Origin: Magnolia sinica
Taxonomy: Eukaryota; Streptophyta; Magnoliopsida; Magnoliales; Magnoliaceae
Assembly (NCBI RefSeq): GCF_029962835.1
Contig: NC_080588.1
Span: 19,238,001-19,302,000, forward strand
Reading direction: 5' to 3'
DNA: 64,000 nt
The notes under the pieces are model-generated. The model searched no databases, was not told the origin of the DNA, and worked only from the letters and a program-made list of their open reading frames with translations. The translations under genes were made by a program, and so were the position numbers. Positions within the stretch are counted from its first letter, which is position 1. Each line of letters begins with the position of its first letter. Positions 13,223 through 25,048 of this stretch are shown in pieces.

Positions 13223-13700
13223 TCATAGACCCATTGAGATATATTTTCGGCCCATATGATGAGGCTCATTGTGATGTATTTCCTACCCATGTGATGTGGC
13301 CCATAGTGATGTGAATTAGGCCCAGGTATGTGGCCTACTTGTGAAATAGATTTAAGGCCACTTGCAATGTATTCGAGGCCTAATGTGATGTATTTGAGAC
13401 CCATGGGCGTGGCTCATTGAGATGTATTTTAGGCCCGTGGGTTATGGCTCATTGTGATGTATTTGAGGCCCATGTGTAGGGCCCACCTCTTATGTATTTG
13501 AAGCCCATGGGTCGTGAAGCCTGATGTGGTGTATCCATGGCCCATGAACCGAGGCCCATTGCGATGTGTAGTGCACATATGATACGGCCCAATGTGATGT
13601 ATATGTGGCCCATGAGTGAGGCCCAATGCGATGAATGTGCGGCCCTTGTGTGAGACCCAAAGCGATGTATCTAAGGACCGATGTGATGTGTGATTTCACC
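13223..13700 (+). repeat. Degenerate minisatellite, GAGGCCCAT-GTGATGTATTT units
   Basis: About a dozen imperfect units of roughly 35-50 bp are built from GGCCCATG and AATGTGATGTATTTGAGG words. Unit length drifts, so this is an old, decayed tandem array inside the LTR-like block. Several short open frames here (for example on the minus strand) are by-products of the repetition. Confidence 0.65.
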
Positions 13701-15458
13701 ATGATATATGTATTGATGTTTATGTGGGTCATTCCTTGGGGGCAATGTTGGTTAAATGTCCACATTGTTGAAGCCGATTGTTGAGGCCGGTTATTGATAC
13801 TGATTATATGTATGTGACAGCATAACATCATCATACATGCCCATACGCATTATTTGCATGTTTGTTATGAGATGTGGTTGACCATTGCATATGTCGTTGG
13901 ACAGATTGTTATGAGACCCCCTGATAGGCGAAAGTTATCTCACATGAGTGCACGGTATACGCAGGATTGATGCATAACTGTATTGTATGACTCATGCATC
14001 TTGCATTGTGTGCCCTAGCGACATCAGGGCTGTAGCCTCCACAGGCAGATCGTGGATGGCCAGATGGGACACCGAAAATGTTTGGTTCTAGCATACGGGC
14101 GCCATAGATGTCCCTGGGTGAAAATCCCTAAACCTCTGAGGCTAGGAGACGCCCCAACGTCGATACCGAGTGGATATATGAGCGCCCGAGTACTGAATAC
14201 CAGGAGGCTACGTCTCCCACTGTGTCATGGTCAGTTGGGAGGGGGTGTGGCCTTACCCGCCCGAGGGTAGGGGGCATTACTAGGCTGAGTTTGACCAGCT
14301 CGTGAATGGGTCCGCTATCGACGTGCCAGATAGGTATTGACAGACTATTGGCCAGGTGGATAGTGAGGTTTCTTACGCTCACTTGGACTGTGCTGCTGGG
14401 AGGGAAACAGTGCCATTTGGAGTGTACTAAACTCCGGTGATGATCCCAGAGATGAATTGTAATGATATGTGGACTTATTGAGCAGGAGTTGCATACTCAT
14501 TCATTCATTCATTTACGATCCACTCGAGCTGGTGGTGCGCAATTATTTGTTACGTGTACCTTCGTAATGGCCAGGATTTCGGTTGGGGCGCGCGACTAAC
14601 CTGAGATCAGGAGTTTACCACATTGAGTCTGACTATCCAAATTATATATGGGACTAGTTTGGATAGAAGTCCTTTGTGATAGACTCCATAGTCTGCGATA
14701 CTACGTACTATCATCCTACTTCAAACCAGTATAGTCACTTCATTCGCACCACATATTGTATTACGTTAGTAACATTTAGCATTTCAGGTTATTATGTTTC
14801 AGTATTTAGATACGGCTGACGGTATTTGTGAACTCATCCGGAACTGTATATTACATTGCATCCTCGACATTTGATATTTGGCTCTTTATAACTCTTCATT
14901 TGCATAGCTAATTTATATTGTGTACTCTGATAATGTATGACTCATGGACTTGTCAGTATTTTCGATATTGTATAATTATGGCATGACAATATGATGATGA
15001 TGATGTGATTACGGATGCATGTAATATGGTTATGATTGTGGTATGATTTTCTTGTAGCATATTTATCTTGCTTACAGGTAGAACACACTGCACACACGTG
15101 TGTACTCACTAGGCTTTTTGCCTAAGCCTCCTATTTTCCATTTTTTTCAAGGCTGGAGTAGCTTGGAAGACTTTGCTTTCTCGATGCATTGCATCTATTT
15201 TTCAATTTGGCAATGTTGACGTTGTGTACCTTTGGAAAGCATTGTACTTGTAGCAATCAGGATTTCTATTGGAGAGTGTTGCTTAGTAATTTGATCACGG
15301 ATCTTTATGCTTAGGTATTACTATGTATATAAATAAATAAAAAATCAGTCAAAAAATCTTTCTTGTGGTGTGCCGAACTCGGGACTTGGTATATAGAAGT
15401 CGAGTGCCGAATTCGGGGCATCACGGAAGCTGTCCGTCCCCGGATTTGGGGCGTGACA

Positions 15459-16386
15459 TGGCCTAAAGGACGGCCACATTTATGAGAGGTCACACGTAGC
15501 TTTCACCTTTTACCAAAGGCGAAGCAGTATAGGGGAAATATTCTATCCTATTTCTGTCCATTCCTTTGTAAGCCAATCTGAAAGGGACACGTGTAATTTT
15601 ATGAGAGTTACGTGGTGTATTTGAGAAATGCAGAGATACTAGAAGATGATTTTGCAGTAATACAACTGGCATTTATTGAGTGATGCCACGTCATTTACAA
15701 ATCAAGAGTGGCCGAGTGGAACATGGTCTAGTCAATAAGGAAGCCTAAAGCGGTTATCATGATAGGTGACAAGCTTAGAAGGAAGACTTTTGGAGATCAG
15801 TAGTACTGAAACGGTTATAGCAACTGTTAGAATATGAGAATCATCTAGATGGTCAATTTAAGGTTATAAATAACAAGAGAGTTAAGTAAAAAAGGGTCTC
15901 ATACCAACCAAATCAAATTAAATATATCTTTCAATTACTTTGTGCTCTTTAGTATTATTAATCTTTTACATTCCTTAGTGTAATCGGTAGCAGTAAAGTA
16001 GTTTATCAACTTTAGTTGTAATTTGGTCTATGCTCATACACTGGACTTAGTTTGTATATCAATCAAGTTCTCTATTCAGAAAGTCACTCTGCAGTTGGTC
16101 TATGCAATTGATTGTAAGAATTTCTTTTTGTTTTATTTATATCGAAAAAGTCCTTTCATATAGAAGACAAAGGTGCAACCCATCTTCAGAGGACAAACCC
16201 CACCCTCTGAAAATCACCTTATCATCTTTAACATAACATTATGTAAGTGGTCAAGAAGGTGATCGATCTTATTTGATCTCAATTATATACGATTCATTCC
16301 TATGTATCTGCCTGTCTTAGTGCTTGGGGTCGTAGTTGTTCGGTTTGAATTGAGTGACGCGTTCAATTCTAGCATGCCAATTCTAA
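15459..16386 (+). mobile_element. Tat-type LTR (probable 3' LTR of the first Tat element)
   Basis: From about 15700 this segment matches 37270-38030 in order. Shared words are a TATAAATA box (15865-15872), GGTCTCATACCAACC, CTTTCAATTAC, CCTTAGTGTAATC, TTTAGTTGTAATT, CTGCCTGTCTTAG and a closing TTCAATTCTAGCATGCC. The second copy is followed by Tat gag, so this is the same LTR family. Its place downstream of the antisense PMD-like ORF, with the long LTR-like block in between, suggests it is the 3' LTR of the element that starts the window. Homology stops near 16386. The left limit is approximate. Confidence 0.55.
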
Positions 16387-16500
16387 ATGGAGAGGCAATG
16401 CTAATGGGAATCGCTTATTTAAGGAATAAATGCTAAGCATTGCATATGAGCAGAAGGCGCGGATTTTGCTGTAAAAGCCTTTCGCAAGACGTTACTGCGT

Positions 16501-16917
16501 TGGAAACCTAGGTGGGGCCACTATGATGTTTGTGAAAAATCCAACTAGTCCATCCATTTTGTGAGCTCATTTTTGGACATGGGACAAAAAATGCATTGGA
16601 TCTAATACTCAAGTGGGCCGAAAATGTGAGGCTTGAACTTCCACAGTTGAAATATTCGTAGGGCCATGAAAGTTTTGAATCGGGCTAATATTTGTGTTCT
16701 CAGTTCATCCCAGTAGGAATGAGGTTATGAACGGTATGAATGGCATTTAAAATCACTATCAACCTAGGTTTCAACAGTAGAAATCCCCCTACCCACCTTT
16801 TCCTTTAGTGTGGCCCACTTGAATCTTGGATCCTGCTCACTTTTTGTCTCAAGTCTTAAGATGAGTTGACAGAATAGATTTCTCACAAACATCACAGTGG
16901 CCCAACCTAGGTTTCCA
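16501..16917. mobile_element. Foldback MITE, 417 bp, 41-bp terminal inverted repeats
   Basis: The left end TGGAAACCTAGGTGGGGCCA continues through CTATGATGTTTGTGAAAAATC (to 16541). The right end (16877-16917) is its near-perfect reverse complement. The interior is non-coding. No clear target duplication is visible, so the superfamily is not assigned. Confidence 0.85.
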
Positions 16918-16983
16918 CCTATGGAGAATGCCCTACCATATTATGGTTCTTACGGCTACGTCGTGTCTTCACCCACGAGTAAA

Positions 16984-17564
16984 GGTGTACACGAGTCAAG
17001 TTAGCTTGGTCAACTCGCTCGACTCGCCTCGGCTTGAAATTGGATTTGGACCAAGTCGAGCTGGATTTTGGAGCTCGAAAAAATTTCAAGCCAAGTTTGA
17101 GCTCGACTTGACTCGGATTGAACCTCAACTCGAATCGACTTGGATCAAATCAGCTCAATGACTCGGTTATTTTGATATTGACATTGCTTACCGAGTGTTT
17201 AATGAAATGAATCAACAAAGTGTTATTTCGGGTGCATATATGCTTCGAGGGATCGGTTGGTAGCGAGGAAGGAATGGATACGAAACAAATCATTCAAAAA
17301 AAACTTTATATTATAAAACTACCCTCATATGTTGGTTTTGATGTTATTTTGCATTCTGTGAGAAATTGAAGATGCACTCTATGTGTTTGAGAAAATGTCG
17401 CACATGCTCGAACTCAACTCGAACTGGCCTAAGTTGCTGACCAAACTGAGCCGAGCTAGCTAGTTAGGTTTAAGGATTGAGCTGAGTCGAGTTCGAGCTA
17501 GGGTTAGCTATTAGTTGAGCCGAGCCGAGCTATGCCAAGCTCAACTCGGTTCAACTCGTGTACA
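16984..17564. mobile_element. Foldback MITE with GTGTACACGAGT ends, about 580 bp
   Basis: The left end GGTGTACACGAGTCAAG is matched in inverse by AACTCGTGTACA at the right. Long arms rich in GAGCTCGA/GAGCCGAGC words fold on each other. This CGAGC-rich, GTGTACACGAGT-ended repeat type is widespread in plants. It abuts the integrase remnant that follows. Confidence 0.7.
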
Positions 17565-17574
17565 ACTTAAGATG

Positions 17575-18795
17575 GTGCTAGCGGTGAACTAAAAAGGATC
17601 TCCTTGAGGAAGACGGTGCTCGACCTCCCCAAAAGCTTGCTGAGGGAGCAAATCATCCAAGAGCTGTATGGAAGTGGCCTTAGTGGACACCTTGGACGGG
17701 ATAAGATGCGAGATCTTGGTGAAGAACGGTACTATTGGCCACAATTAATATGTGATGTGGGTAGAGCGGTGTAACGCTATCATGTATGTCAGGTCTCCAA
17801 GGGGCATTCTCAGAATATGTGCCTCTATACATCGTTACCTGTACCTAATGGCCCTTGGGATGACCTATCAATGGACTTCATGTTGGGTCTCCCACAAACA
17901 CAACGTGACATGGATTCGGTATTCGTGGTAGTAGATCGTTTCTCGAAGATAACACACTTTATCCCATGTAAGAAGACCCTTGACGCGACACATGTGACAA
18001 ATTTATTATTCAGAGAGGTCATGCAGCTACACGGGGTCCCTGAGACTATTACTTTTGACCGCGATATGAAGTTCATTAGCCCCTTCTAGTGGACTTTGTG
18101 GTACCGGTTTGATACACGACTTCAGTTCAGTAGTGCCTACCACCCACATACCGATGGGCAAACTGAAGTTGTGAATTGCACGTTGGGAATCTCCTTCGAT
18201 GTATTTCAGGAGAAAAGCCGAAGTAGTGAGATTTAGTTTTGTCTCAAGCAGAGTTTGCATTTAACAATATGATGAACCACTCGACAGTGAAACCCCCGTT
18301 CCAGGTTGTTTACGGTCGAGTGCATCGCCAGACACTTAACTTGGTCCCTTTGCCTAAGCTTCCAGGCAAGAGCTTTGCAACAGAACATATGACAGATAGG
18401 ATCACGGGGAAGTCGAAGCCAAGTTACACACTTTGAACAACAAGTACAAGGAGCAAGTCGACAAGCATCGACGTCAAAAGGTGTTCGAGGTGGGAGACCA
18501 AGTTATGGTCCATCTACGCAAGGAGATATTTTCGATCAGAATGCACAAAAATTTGAAGAACATGAAGATTGGGCCAGTATCGAACCTCCGAAAGATTAAT
18601 GACAATGCGTACGTTGTTGACCTTTCGAATGATATGAAGATCTCGCATACTTTCAACGTCGCGGACCTGACCGAGTATTATGAATCGAAGCAGGACAAGA
18701 ACTCGATGACGAGTTCTTTTGAAGTAGAGGGGACTGATGTAGAGCGGGATGCAGATAATTTCATGGCCAAGATGGATCAAAAGAGGCCCGATTAG
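17575..18795 (+). pseudogene. Chromovirus-like Ty3/gypsy integrase remnant
   Basis: Integrase with its N-terminal zinc-binding end (QELYGSGLSGHLGRDKMRD, then ERYYWPQL at about 17655-17750). The catalytic core follows: first aspartate in [10 protein letters not shown], second in TFDRDMKF, glutamate in TDGQTEVVN. A stop interrupts after KFISPF at 18087, where a tryptophan codon is now TAG. The frame breaks again near 18195-18240. The C-terminal part reads LSQAEFAFNNMMNHST, KHRRQKVFEVGDQVMVHLRK (18433 on), INDNAYVVDL and TFNVADLTEYYE, typical of chromovirus integrase tails. No RT or gag is attached. The 5' side is cut by the MITE ending at 17564. Non-functional. Confidence 0.85.
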
Positions 18796-20480
18796 AGACG
18801 GAGGCGATTTGGACCGTCAAAACTTAAAACTGACATATCTTGCAAATTGGAATGAGTTATCTGACATGCCATATTTGATTTGGGGGTAAGATGAGCTACT
18901 TTAGCCACCCAATCCTCCTATGCCAGGTTGTGCATGAAGAATTTATGAGATTCAATCAAATCGATGGTGGAATTTCTGTTTTTACTATTTATAGTAAGTT
19001 TTAGTTTAATTATAACTCTTTATCCATTGAGCTTTAGGAGTTGTGTCCAACATGAAAAGTGCTTAGAATTATATAGTTGAACTAAATCGGACACTTACTA
19101 TTTTTGGCCGAAAACCATAAGGTCCAGTGGAAATCAATAAGGACATACTAATTCACAATTTATGAGAGTTTTAGTTATAATATAATTTGGAAACTTCTTC
19201 CCAGGATTTATGTTATTACTTCAAAGGTTGTAAACTCGTTTTCCATCGTCAACCAATTCATTACGAATATTTAGAAATTATTCTATTTTTATTTTATTTT
19301 TTATTTTTTTATTTTTATCTTGGTTTAGAGGCATCTCTATGAAGAGTCCAGGTAACTTACGAGGAAGACGTGCTCCACGTCAACACGTCCCTCCCTGCGT
19401 CATCTGGGCTAAGGTATTCCCATAACCGAGATTGACGGTCAGGACACAAGTCACCGCCACTCGCTCCTCATGCGATCGGACGATTTTAGCCGTTCATATT
19501 CTTGTTACTAACGTAAGTAATTTACTATCCAAAAATCATTCTTCATTGATGATCCGAAACTCTGATTTTTAAGATGAATTTTAGCCGCTGAAAATTTTCT
19601 GAAGATAGTGATAGTTAAATCCATTTCGAGATCAAGTTCTAAATGGACTTCCACAATATGGACGGTTCCGATCATCAGAAAACTTAGAACGTGTATCGGT
19701 GGGTGGTGACTGACGATGTATCCTGAGTCGTGCCAGTGGCAAAACGATCTCAAGAAAGGATTGCGTAGGCCTGACTCACGTGGCCAGGAGGACCGCCTTC
19801 AATCCCCACTCTTTCTTGTGGTGTGGTCCACATAAGATTTGAATCTGTATCATTTTTAAGCTCATGCCCTAAAATGAGCTGGAAAAATGGATGGACGGCA
19901 TGGATAAAACAAATACATCATGGTGGGTCCCACAGAGCTTTTATAACATCTAGCTGGCTGGGGTTGGGGTCATAGTCAAACCGCGTCCGACTACGCTGGC
20001 CTGACTCGCGTAGGCACGAGTATTGTCTGACTTGCGCTAACTGAGCGCCATTGAAAATAACCATACATAAGATCCACACCGTCCATCAGATTCTTCACTA
20101 TATTTTGACCATACATAATATAAATCATTCCCATCGAATACTTAGGAAGACCACACTAAAGATAATATTGTAAAACCTTACCTAAAACCTCCAAATCACG
20201 TAGTCTACCCCATATGAGTCTTGAATTTTGGGAAATCCATTCATCCTATTACTATTCATTAGATGAACAGACTAGATGAGATATAAAACTACAGTGGTCC
20301 CACACAAAATTTGGACAATTTGAACCGTCGGATTTCCCTATCCATCTCACCTTTTCCTACGGAGTAGCCACCTGAGTTCTTAATCATCCCGATTTTTGGT
20401 ACGTAATCAAAACAAAGGATGCCGCACCTGATGGACGGGATGGATCTCATCCACGTCATCTCATTTCGTCCACGTCAGCG
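18796..20480. other. Non-coding interval upstream of the F-box gene
   Basis: The first part (to about 19320) may be residual LTR or 3' sequence of the chromovirus; no edges were recognised. An A/T-rich run lies at 19285-19320. A CACGTG G-box-like site is at 19777-19782. Two repeat arms of the GTGGGTCCCACC / CCGTCCATC type lie at 19811-19960 and 20050-20450. Any F-box promoter would be here, but no TATA box stands out. Confidence 0.5.
19811..19960. repeat. Single arm of a dispersed GGGCCCACC-type foldback element
   Basis: It contains GTGGTGTGGTCCACAT, CTCATGCCCTAAAATGAGC, ATGGATGGACGGCATGGATA and CATCATGGTGGGTCCCAC in the same order as the right arm of the complete foldback at 48541-49000. 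Only one arm is present here. Confidence 0.6.
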
Positions 20481-20499
20481 GTGCCCTTGGTCTTCCGAC

Positions 20500-20655
20500 G
20501 GAAGTCACGCAAGCAAGCGTTTTCGACGAGGAAATTGGTCGTGAAACGTGATATGATTGGAGAGCTTTTTTTCTCCCTTCATTTCTTCACAGCGATTTCA
20601 GGAAATTCATCTTCTCGTTCAAAGGTTCCTAGGGTTTACTCATTCCCGAACGCAG
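20500..20655 (+). other. Candidate non-coding first exon (5'UTR) of the F-box gene
   Basis: GC-richer, CT-rich leader-like sequence (CTTCTCGTTCAAAGG, CTAGGGTTT) ends at CGCAG followed by GTGTGTCCC, a plausible donor at 20656. The next sequence is T-rich intron. Joining to the acceptor at 24931-24934 (TTTTGCAG) would place the F-box ATG 114 nt into exon 2. A short ATG frame here (20481) is out of phase with the F-box frame after splicing, which supports an untranslated exon. The transcription start is not defined. Confidence 0.45.
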
Positions 20656-21447
20656 GTGTGTCCCTTTTCCTCCCCCAAACTTCCATTTTTCTAGGGTTTT
20701 CATGATTCCCGTTTCTATTCTCTGCGCATTGGTGCTTGTTTTTCATTTTTTGGTTTTTTTTTTTTTTTTTTTTTTTTTTTGGGTTCACTCTCACTCTCGC
20801 TTTGATTTTGATGATTGAAGTTGAATTTGCGTGTTGGACAAAAGCAAGTTAGGGATTTTCCCATTTATTCATTTTTTAAGGATTTGGAATTTTCATGAAT
20901 TCCAGAGAATTTATGAATCGAATGGGTATGTTTTCTTTATGTTGGAGTTTAGATCTGATCAAGGAATTCAGCATGAAATCAGTGTCAGGTTACACAATTA
21001 GTGAAGGAAAATACTAATTTCACACCCTCGTGTGATAGAGAGGTGCCATGTGTAGGTTGGATAGGTTAGGAAGGGAGAAAGGCGCTGAATTCTTTCCTTA
21101 ATTGTATAGAAAATTAGAAGGAAGAAGAATTCATGCAATCGTGCCCCATCTCACACGTGCACACTCCACATGTGTGCGCAAGAAAATGCCCCATTTCACT
21201 TTTCAGTTATTTCCACTTTTCTTTTTAAAAAAATAAAAAATTCTATGTTAGGAAATATATCTCTACGCAAGGAAATAATTATTATCAGATTTTCATGTTT
21301 ATGAGTTTTCTTATTTTAGAGATCTTGGTTAAGTATGAGCTAGGCAATAGGGTCCAAGAAAATCGCTATACACAACTGGGAATAAGAGCACTGATCTACC
21401 CTTGACAGGATTATCCTAATTATCTAGAAGGGCAAAATGTTCGCATT

Positions 21448-21636
21448 GTGGATCCCGCCAACTACGTCAAGATTGAGATTCCGAATTACTATAGTAATAT
21501 GGATCCCAAGGTTTTCAATGAGTTGCTAAAGTCAATGGTGTGGTATTTCCGCATATATGAAATGGAAGAAGCCATTAAGCTTGCTGCCCTAAAACTTAAG
21601 GGTGTGGCCCAAGGCTGGTGGTATGCTATCGAATAA
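21448..21636 (+). pseudogene. Ty3/gypsy gag fragment
   Basis: A 62-residue open stretch, DPANYVKIEIPNYYSNMDPK, then FNELLKSMVWYFRIYEMEE and LAALKLKGVAQGWW. This is the amino-terminal part of a chromovirus-type gag (retrotransposon gag domain, ending at the conserved A-x-x-W-W). It stops at TAA after IE. It lies in the opposite orientation to the RT remnant that follows, so the two do not form one collinear element. Confidence 0.7.
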
Positions 21637-21875
21637 GACTTGCAATGTTGTGACTTTTTCCTATAGGCAATTGGGAGGAAATGAAGGCAAGATTGAAACG
21701 AGCAATCCTGCCACTAGATTATGAGATATGTTTCTTCCAGGAGCTCCTCTTATTGTGGCAAGACAATCTGATTGTGGAGAAATACACAACGTGACCCATT
21801 ACCGCATGATGGAAATAAGAAATTAATAAGTGATGTGTTATTGTAATGGACTACAGTTCGACATTCAAAGAAAAC

Positions 21876-22690
21876 TAACAACAATTTGGCTTAATGGGGC
21901 TGCAATGCGAGAGAAGCCCTCAATGAAGCGACGATAATAACCCGCTAACCCCAGAAAACTCCGGATCTTAGACGCATCTGTGGATTGGCCCCACAGGCGC
22001 ACATCATCGGATCCACTGCTACTCCCTGCCTTATCACCACGTGACCGAGGAAATTCACCTCTTCCTGTCAAAATTCACAATTCTCCAGCTTTGCATAGAA
22101 TTAGTGTTTACGGAGAGTCTGTAGAGAATCTTTAGATGCTGCTCATGCTCCCCTCAGGTCCTTGAACAGATCAGAATGTCGTCAATGAATACTATAACAA
22201 ATTGGTCAAGATATGATGAAAGATCTCGTTTATCAGTTGCATGAACACCATGGGTGCATTGGTCAGTCCAAAGGAAATAACTTGGAACTCAAAATGATCA
22301 TAGCGCATCCTGAAGGCTGTTTTTGGAATATCCTCCTCCCGGACATGAACTTGATGATAATCAGACCGTAGGTTTATCTTCGAAAAGAACGCCTCCTGCA
22401 GCTAGTCGAACAAGTAATCAATCCTCGAAAGTGGGTATTTATTCTTAATCGTGACCTTATTGAGCTCGGGATAATCTATGCAGAGCCTCAATGAACTATC
22501 CTTCTTCTTCACAAAGAGTACTGATGCTCCCCACGGTGAACTACTTGGACGGATGAAAGACTAACTTGCGCAATTCGTTTAGCTACTTTTGCAGCTCTTG
22601 TAACTCTAACGGTGCCATGAGGTACAGGGCCTTTGAGATAGGCGCGGTACCAGATACAAGATCTATTTGAAATTCAGTGTGTCAGTGAGG
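21876..22690 (-). pseudogene. Ty3/gypsy reverse transcriptase remnant
   Basis: The minus strand, with stops, reads [63 protein letters not shown] and SKIRSFLGLAGYYRRFIEGF. The catalytic F-I-D-D box is still visible near 22170-22200. The end matches the RT/RNase H junction. The order is normal for chromovirus RT, but many frame breaks make it inactive. Confidence 0.8.
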
Positions 22691-22899
22691 TGGCAATCCT
22701 GGAATTTCCTAAAATACATATGTAAAATTGCAAATGACTGTGCAGTTGGTCGATGCACAAGGCGAACGACTCCTCTATAATAGAAGACATTATGGCTAAC
22801 AATTGTTCTCCACTAAGCTCAGCTACGAATTTGAATTGTGGCAGGCTGGGTATATGGAAAGTGTCTGTCCTTACGAATTTGAATTTTTTTTTGGTTGAT

Positions 22900-23260
22900 G
22901 TGTTCTTTGTGTCTTAGTTTGTATTGTATGATCTATGAGTCACATTAATTCATTCTGGATATAATTGCATCACTTCTATTAGATAGCTCATAATTTAGGA
23001 CCTTATGCAAAGGAAACTTATTATGCAAAATTTTTTTTTTTGAACTCAAAGTGTGTAATCATGTCTCTTCTAACATCTCCTGAAGTTTCATTGAAAAGTT
23101 TGCATCATTTTCCAAAGGTTTCTCAATGTTTCCCTCAGATAGTGATACACTCCCCTATGCAGCAAAATATCTTCCATGCGATTCCGATATGTTTCCATAT
23201 CCCAAAGGCGTCATACATGCATCGTTGCCGATATCTAAATCATTGCATACATGAATATTG
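22900..23260 (+). repeat. Dispersed repeat, copy 1 (pairs with 63480-63820)
   Basis: Shared order with the second copy: TTGTATTGTATGAT, GATATAATTGCATCACTT-like words, GAACTCAAAGTGTGTAATCATG, TTTCATTGAAAAGTTTG, TTTCCAAAGGTTTC, and CATATCCCAAAGGCGTCA before an atypical end. Identity is roughly 70-75% by eye. No coding capacity is evident. Confidence 0.6.
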
Positions 23261-24283
23261 ACAATAATCATAATACTCTGAGTACATTGGGCTGATCATG
23301 TCAAAGTAGGATTGGTTGGGACTGCAGCATATAGAATGAGCATAAAGCTATTAGACATTGCTTGAAGTCATTGAAGGAATTATTGGAGAAGAAAAATGTT
23401 TCACATCCGAGGCTTTTGAAGTTGTGAGGGATAATTGAGGTGGTCAAGCCCTATGAGGTGAGGCGTAAGCCTCCGGGCGTACCACTCAAAAAACTCCATT
23501 AATTGTATATTTGTAAATAGAAAAATGCTATAAAGTAGAAAGCTTTGAAAAGAATTAAAAAAGAGAGTAAACAATGAAGTATACCACATATAAGACACTG
23601 TCTTAATGCCTTCGTCTCTCACTATGCAATGTATAAGATTGATTTGTGTTGCCATGGAATTATAAAATACTCTTGCTGATTAGCAAATCCAATAAAATAA
23701 CTAATCTAAATGAATAAACAAAATGTATGGAACACCAAGTTACAAAGTCATAGATACTAGTAGCTACTCATGCCTTTGACAACCGTCTTATAGCAATGAT
23801 ATGTTATGTGTTGAATTGTGTTTGGACCCATGAACAACTGAATCAATTGATTTTGGGTCCTCTGATCGACTAATATACACACATGACTCCCTTCACATGA
23901 TGCATGGCATGAACACATTGAATATGGAAGTCAGCATATTGCAGTCCATTTTTCATGTTGCACTGAACAAAAACATATCATGTATATGCTGAAATTGGGC
24001 AAATATCCAAACATGCATTTAAGTCTCCACCATTTTCTGATGTGATTGGATTTACAAACCATGCATATAAGATGGTGTCATTCCATCTGCCAATGATAAC
24101 ATGATTTGCTAGGCTTCGACCTAGTATGTTGCTGCAGTTGGTGTAACTCCATGGAATCACGTATTGAATGGTGTGTGGCATGTTTTGCTGTATGAGTGAA
24201 ATGCGTAAACATCTCTAGTCTCTTACAAGGCATCTCTTCCCTTCTTTTATTCCCTCTTCTCAATTTGATGAATATATCTTTTA

Positions 24284-24825
24284 GGGGGGGTGCACTTCAG
24301 TGGAACCAGTATCATAGGCTTACAGTGGTACTGGGCGGATGTGAGGCCTAGTGATGTTTTAAATGGAATCCAACCTGTCCACAAGATGTGTCACCTCAAA
24401 AAAAACCTCCAGATCCCAAAGATCAGCCTGATCCAAAACTCAAATGGGCCACAGCTTAAGAAACATATTGAGAAGGAACACCCACTGTTGATTAGCATCG
24501 GGGGCTCACTGTGTTGTATATATATAATTGAGGCCATTAAGACCCTTCATCCACTTCAGATGAAGGGTCAGACAAAAAATCATGCTGTTTTGAATCTCAG
24601 ATGGGCCCCTGTGAAGTTCATGGGTTGATGTTCCATCCCAACTTGTTCCCTTTGTTGTGGCCCCCTTTAATTTTTCATTGGGCTGAGTTTTTAATTTTAA
24701 TTTTAATTTATTTGTTTTTAATCTTGGGGGTTTTCTGAGGCGACACATCTAATGGACGGGTTGGATGGTGTGAATACATTATGTGGGCCCCACATCTGCT
24801 TGGTACCACCGGAGTGCCCCCCCCC
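24284..24825. mobile_element. Foldback MITE with GGGGGGTGCAC ends inside the F-box intron
   Basis: The left arm GGGGGGTGCACTTCAGTGG, with GATGTGTCACCTCA further in, is matched in inverse at the right by GGCGACACATCTAATGGAC and CACCGGAGTGCCCCCC. TTTTA directly flanks both ends, a possible 5-bp target duplication. Arms of roughly 130 bp and a non-coding centre mark a non-autonomous DNA element. Confidence 0.75.
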
Positions 24826-25048
24826 TTTTAAATTTTTAAAAATTTTTTTTTTTTTAAAGTATATCAATCCCAAGTTTCCAAATGTGATGAGCCATCATTA
24901 AGTATATGTGAATGCACTATCCTCACTTTTGCAGGGAAACTTGCGAGTCCTATCTCATTCCCGTAATTATCAATGCCCTGAAAACAGCAGGCCCTTTGTT
25001 TATCTACTTCTATATTTCTTCTGTTTGCTGCTTCGTGGGGGGTTGAAA

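Larger units (their letters stand above)
9740..15458 (+). mobile_element. Long LTR-like block, probably a Ty3/gypsy (Del/Tekay-type) LTR
   Basis: A 5.7 kb non-coding stretch lies between the antisense Tat ORF and a Tat-type LTR. It has a CATG-rich leader (about 9765-9990), a TATAAATA box at 10091 followed by a GA-rich start region and a GGTGAGT splice-donor-like site near 10224, and internal tandem duplications. It ends in a direct/inverted run of GAATTCGGGGCATCACG-like words and finishes GGGGCGTGACA at 15458. GGGGCGTGACA endings are common in long chromovirus LTRs. I found neither the matching TGTCACGCCCC start nor a target duplication, so the left edge and the status (solo LTR, truncated LTR or other) are uncertain. 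Confidence 0.4.
20656..24934 (+). other. Candidate 4.3 kb 5'UTR intron of the F-box gene
   Basis: It starts GTGTGTCC and ends TTTTGCAG. It holds a poly(T) run (about 20753-20780), opposing gypsy fragments (21448-22690), a dispersed repeat (22900-23260) and a foldback MITE (24284-24825). Between 23270 and 24280 I see only AT-rich sequence with a weak GAGGCTTACGCCTCAC repeat word near 23460. The intron is inferred from splice motifs and the leader-like first exon. Confidence 0.4.

Noticed and set aside
20481-20705. 74-aa open frame before the F-box intron
   Set aside because: It reads across the proposed donor site and is out of frame with the F-box after splicing; better explained as leader.
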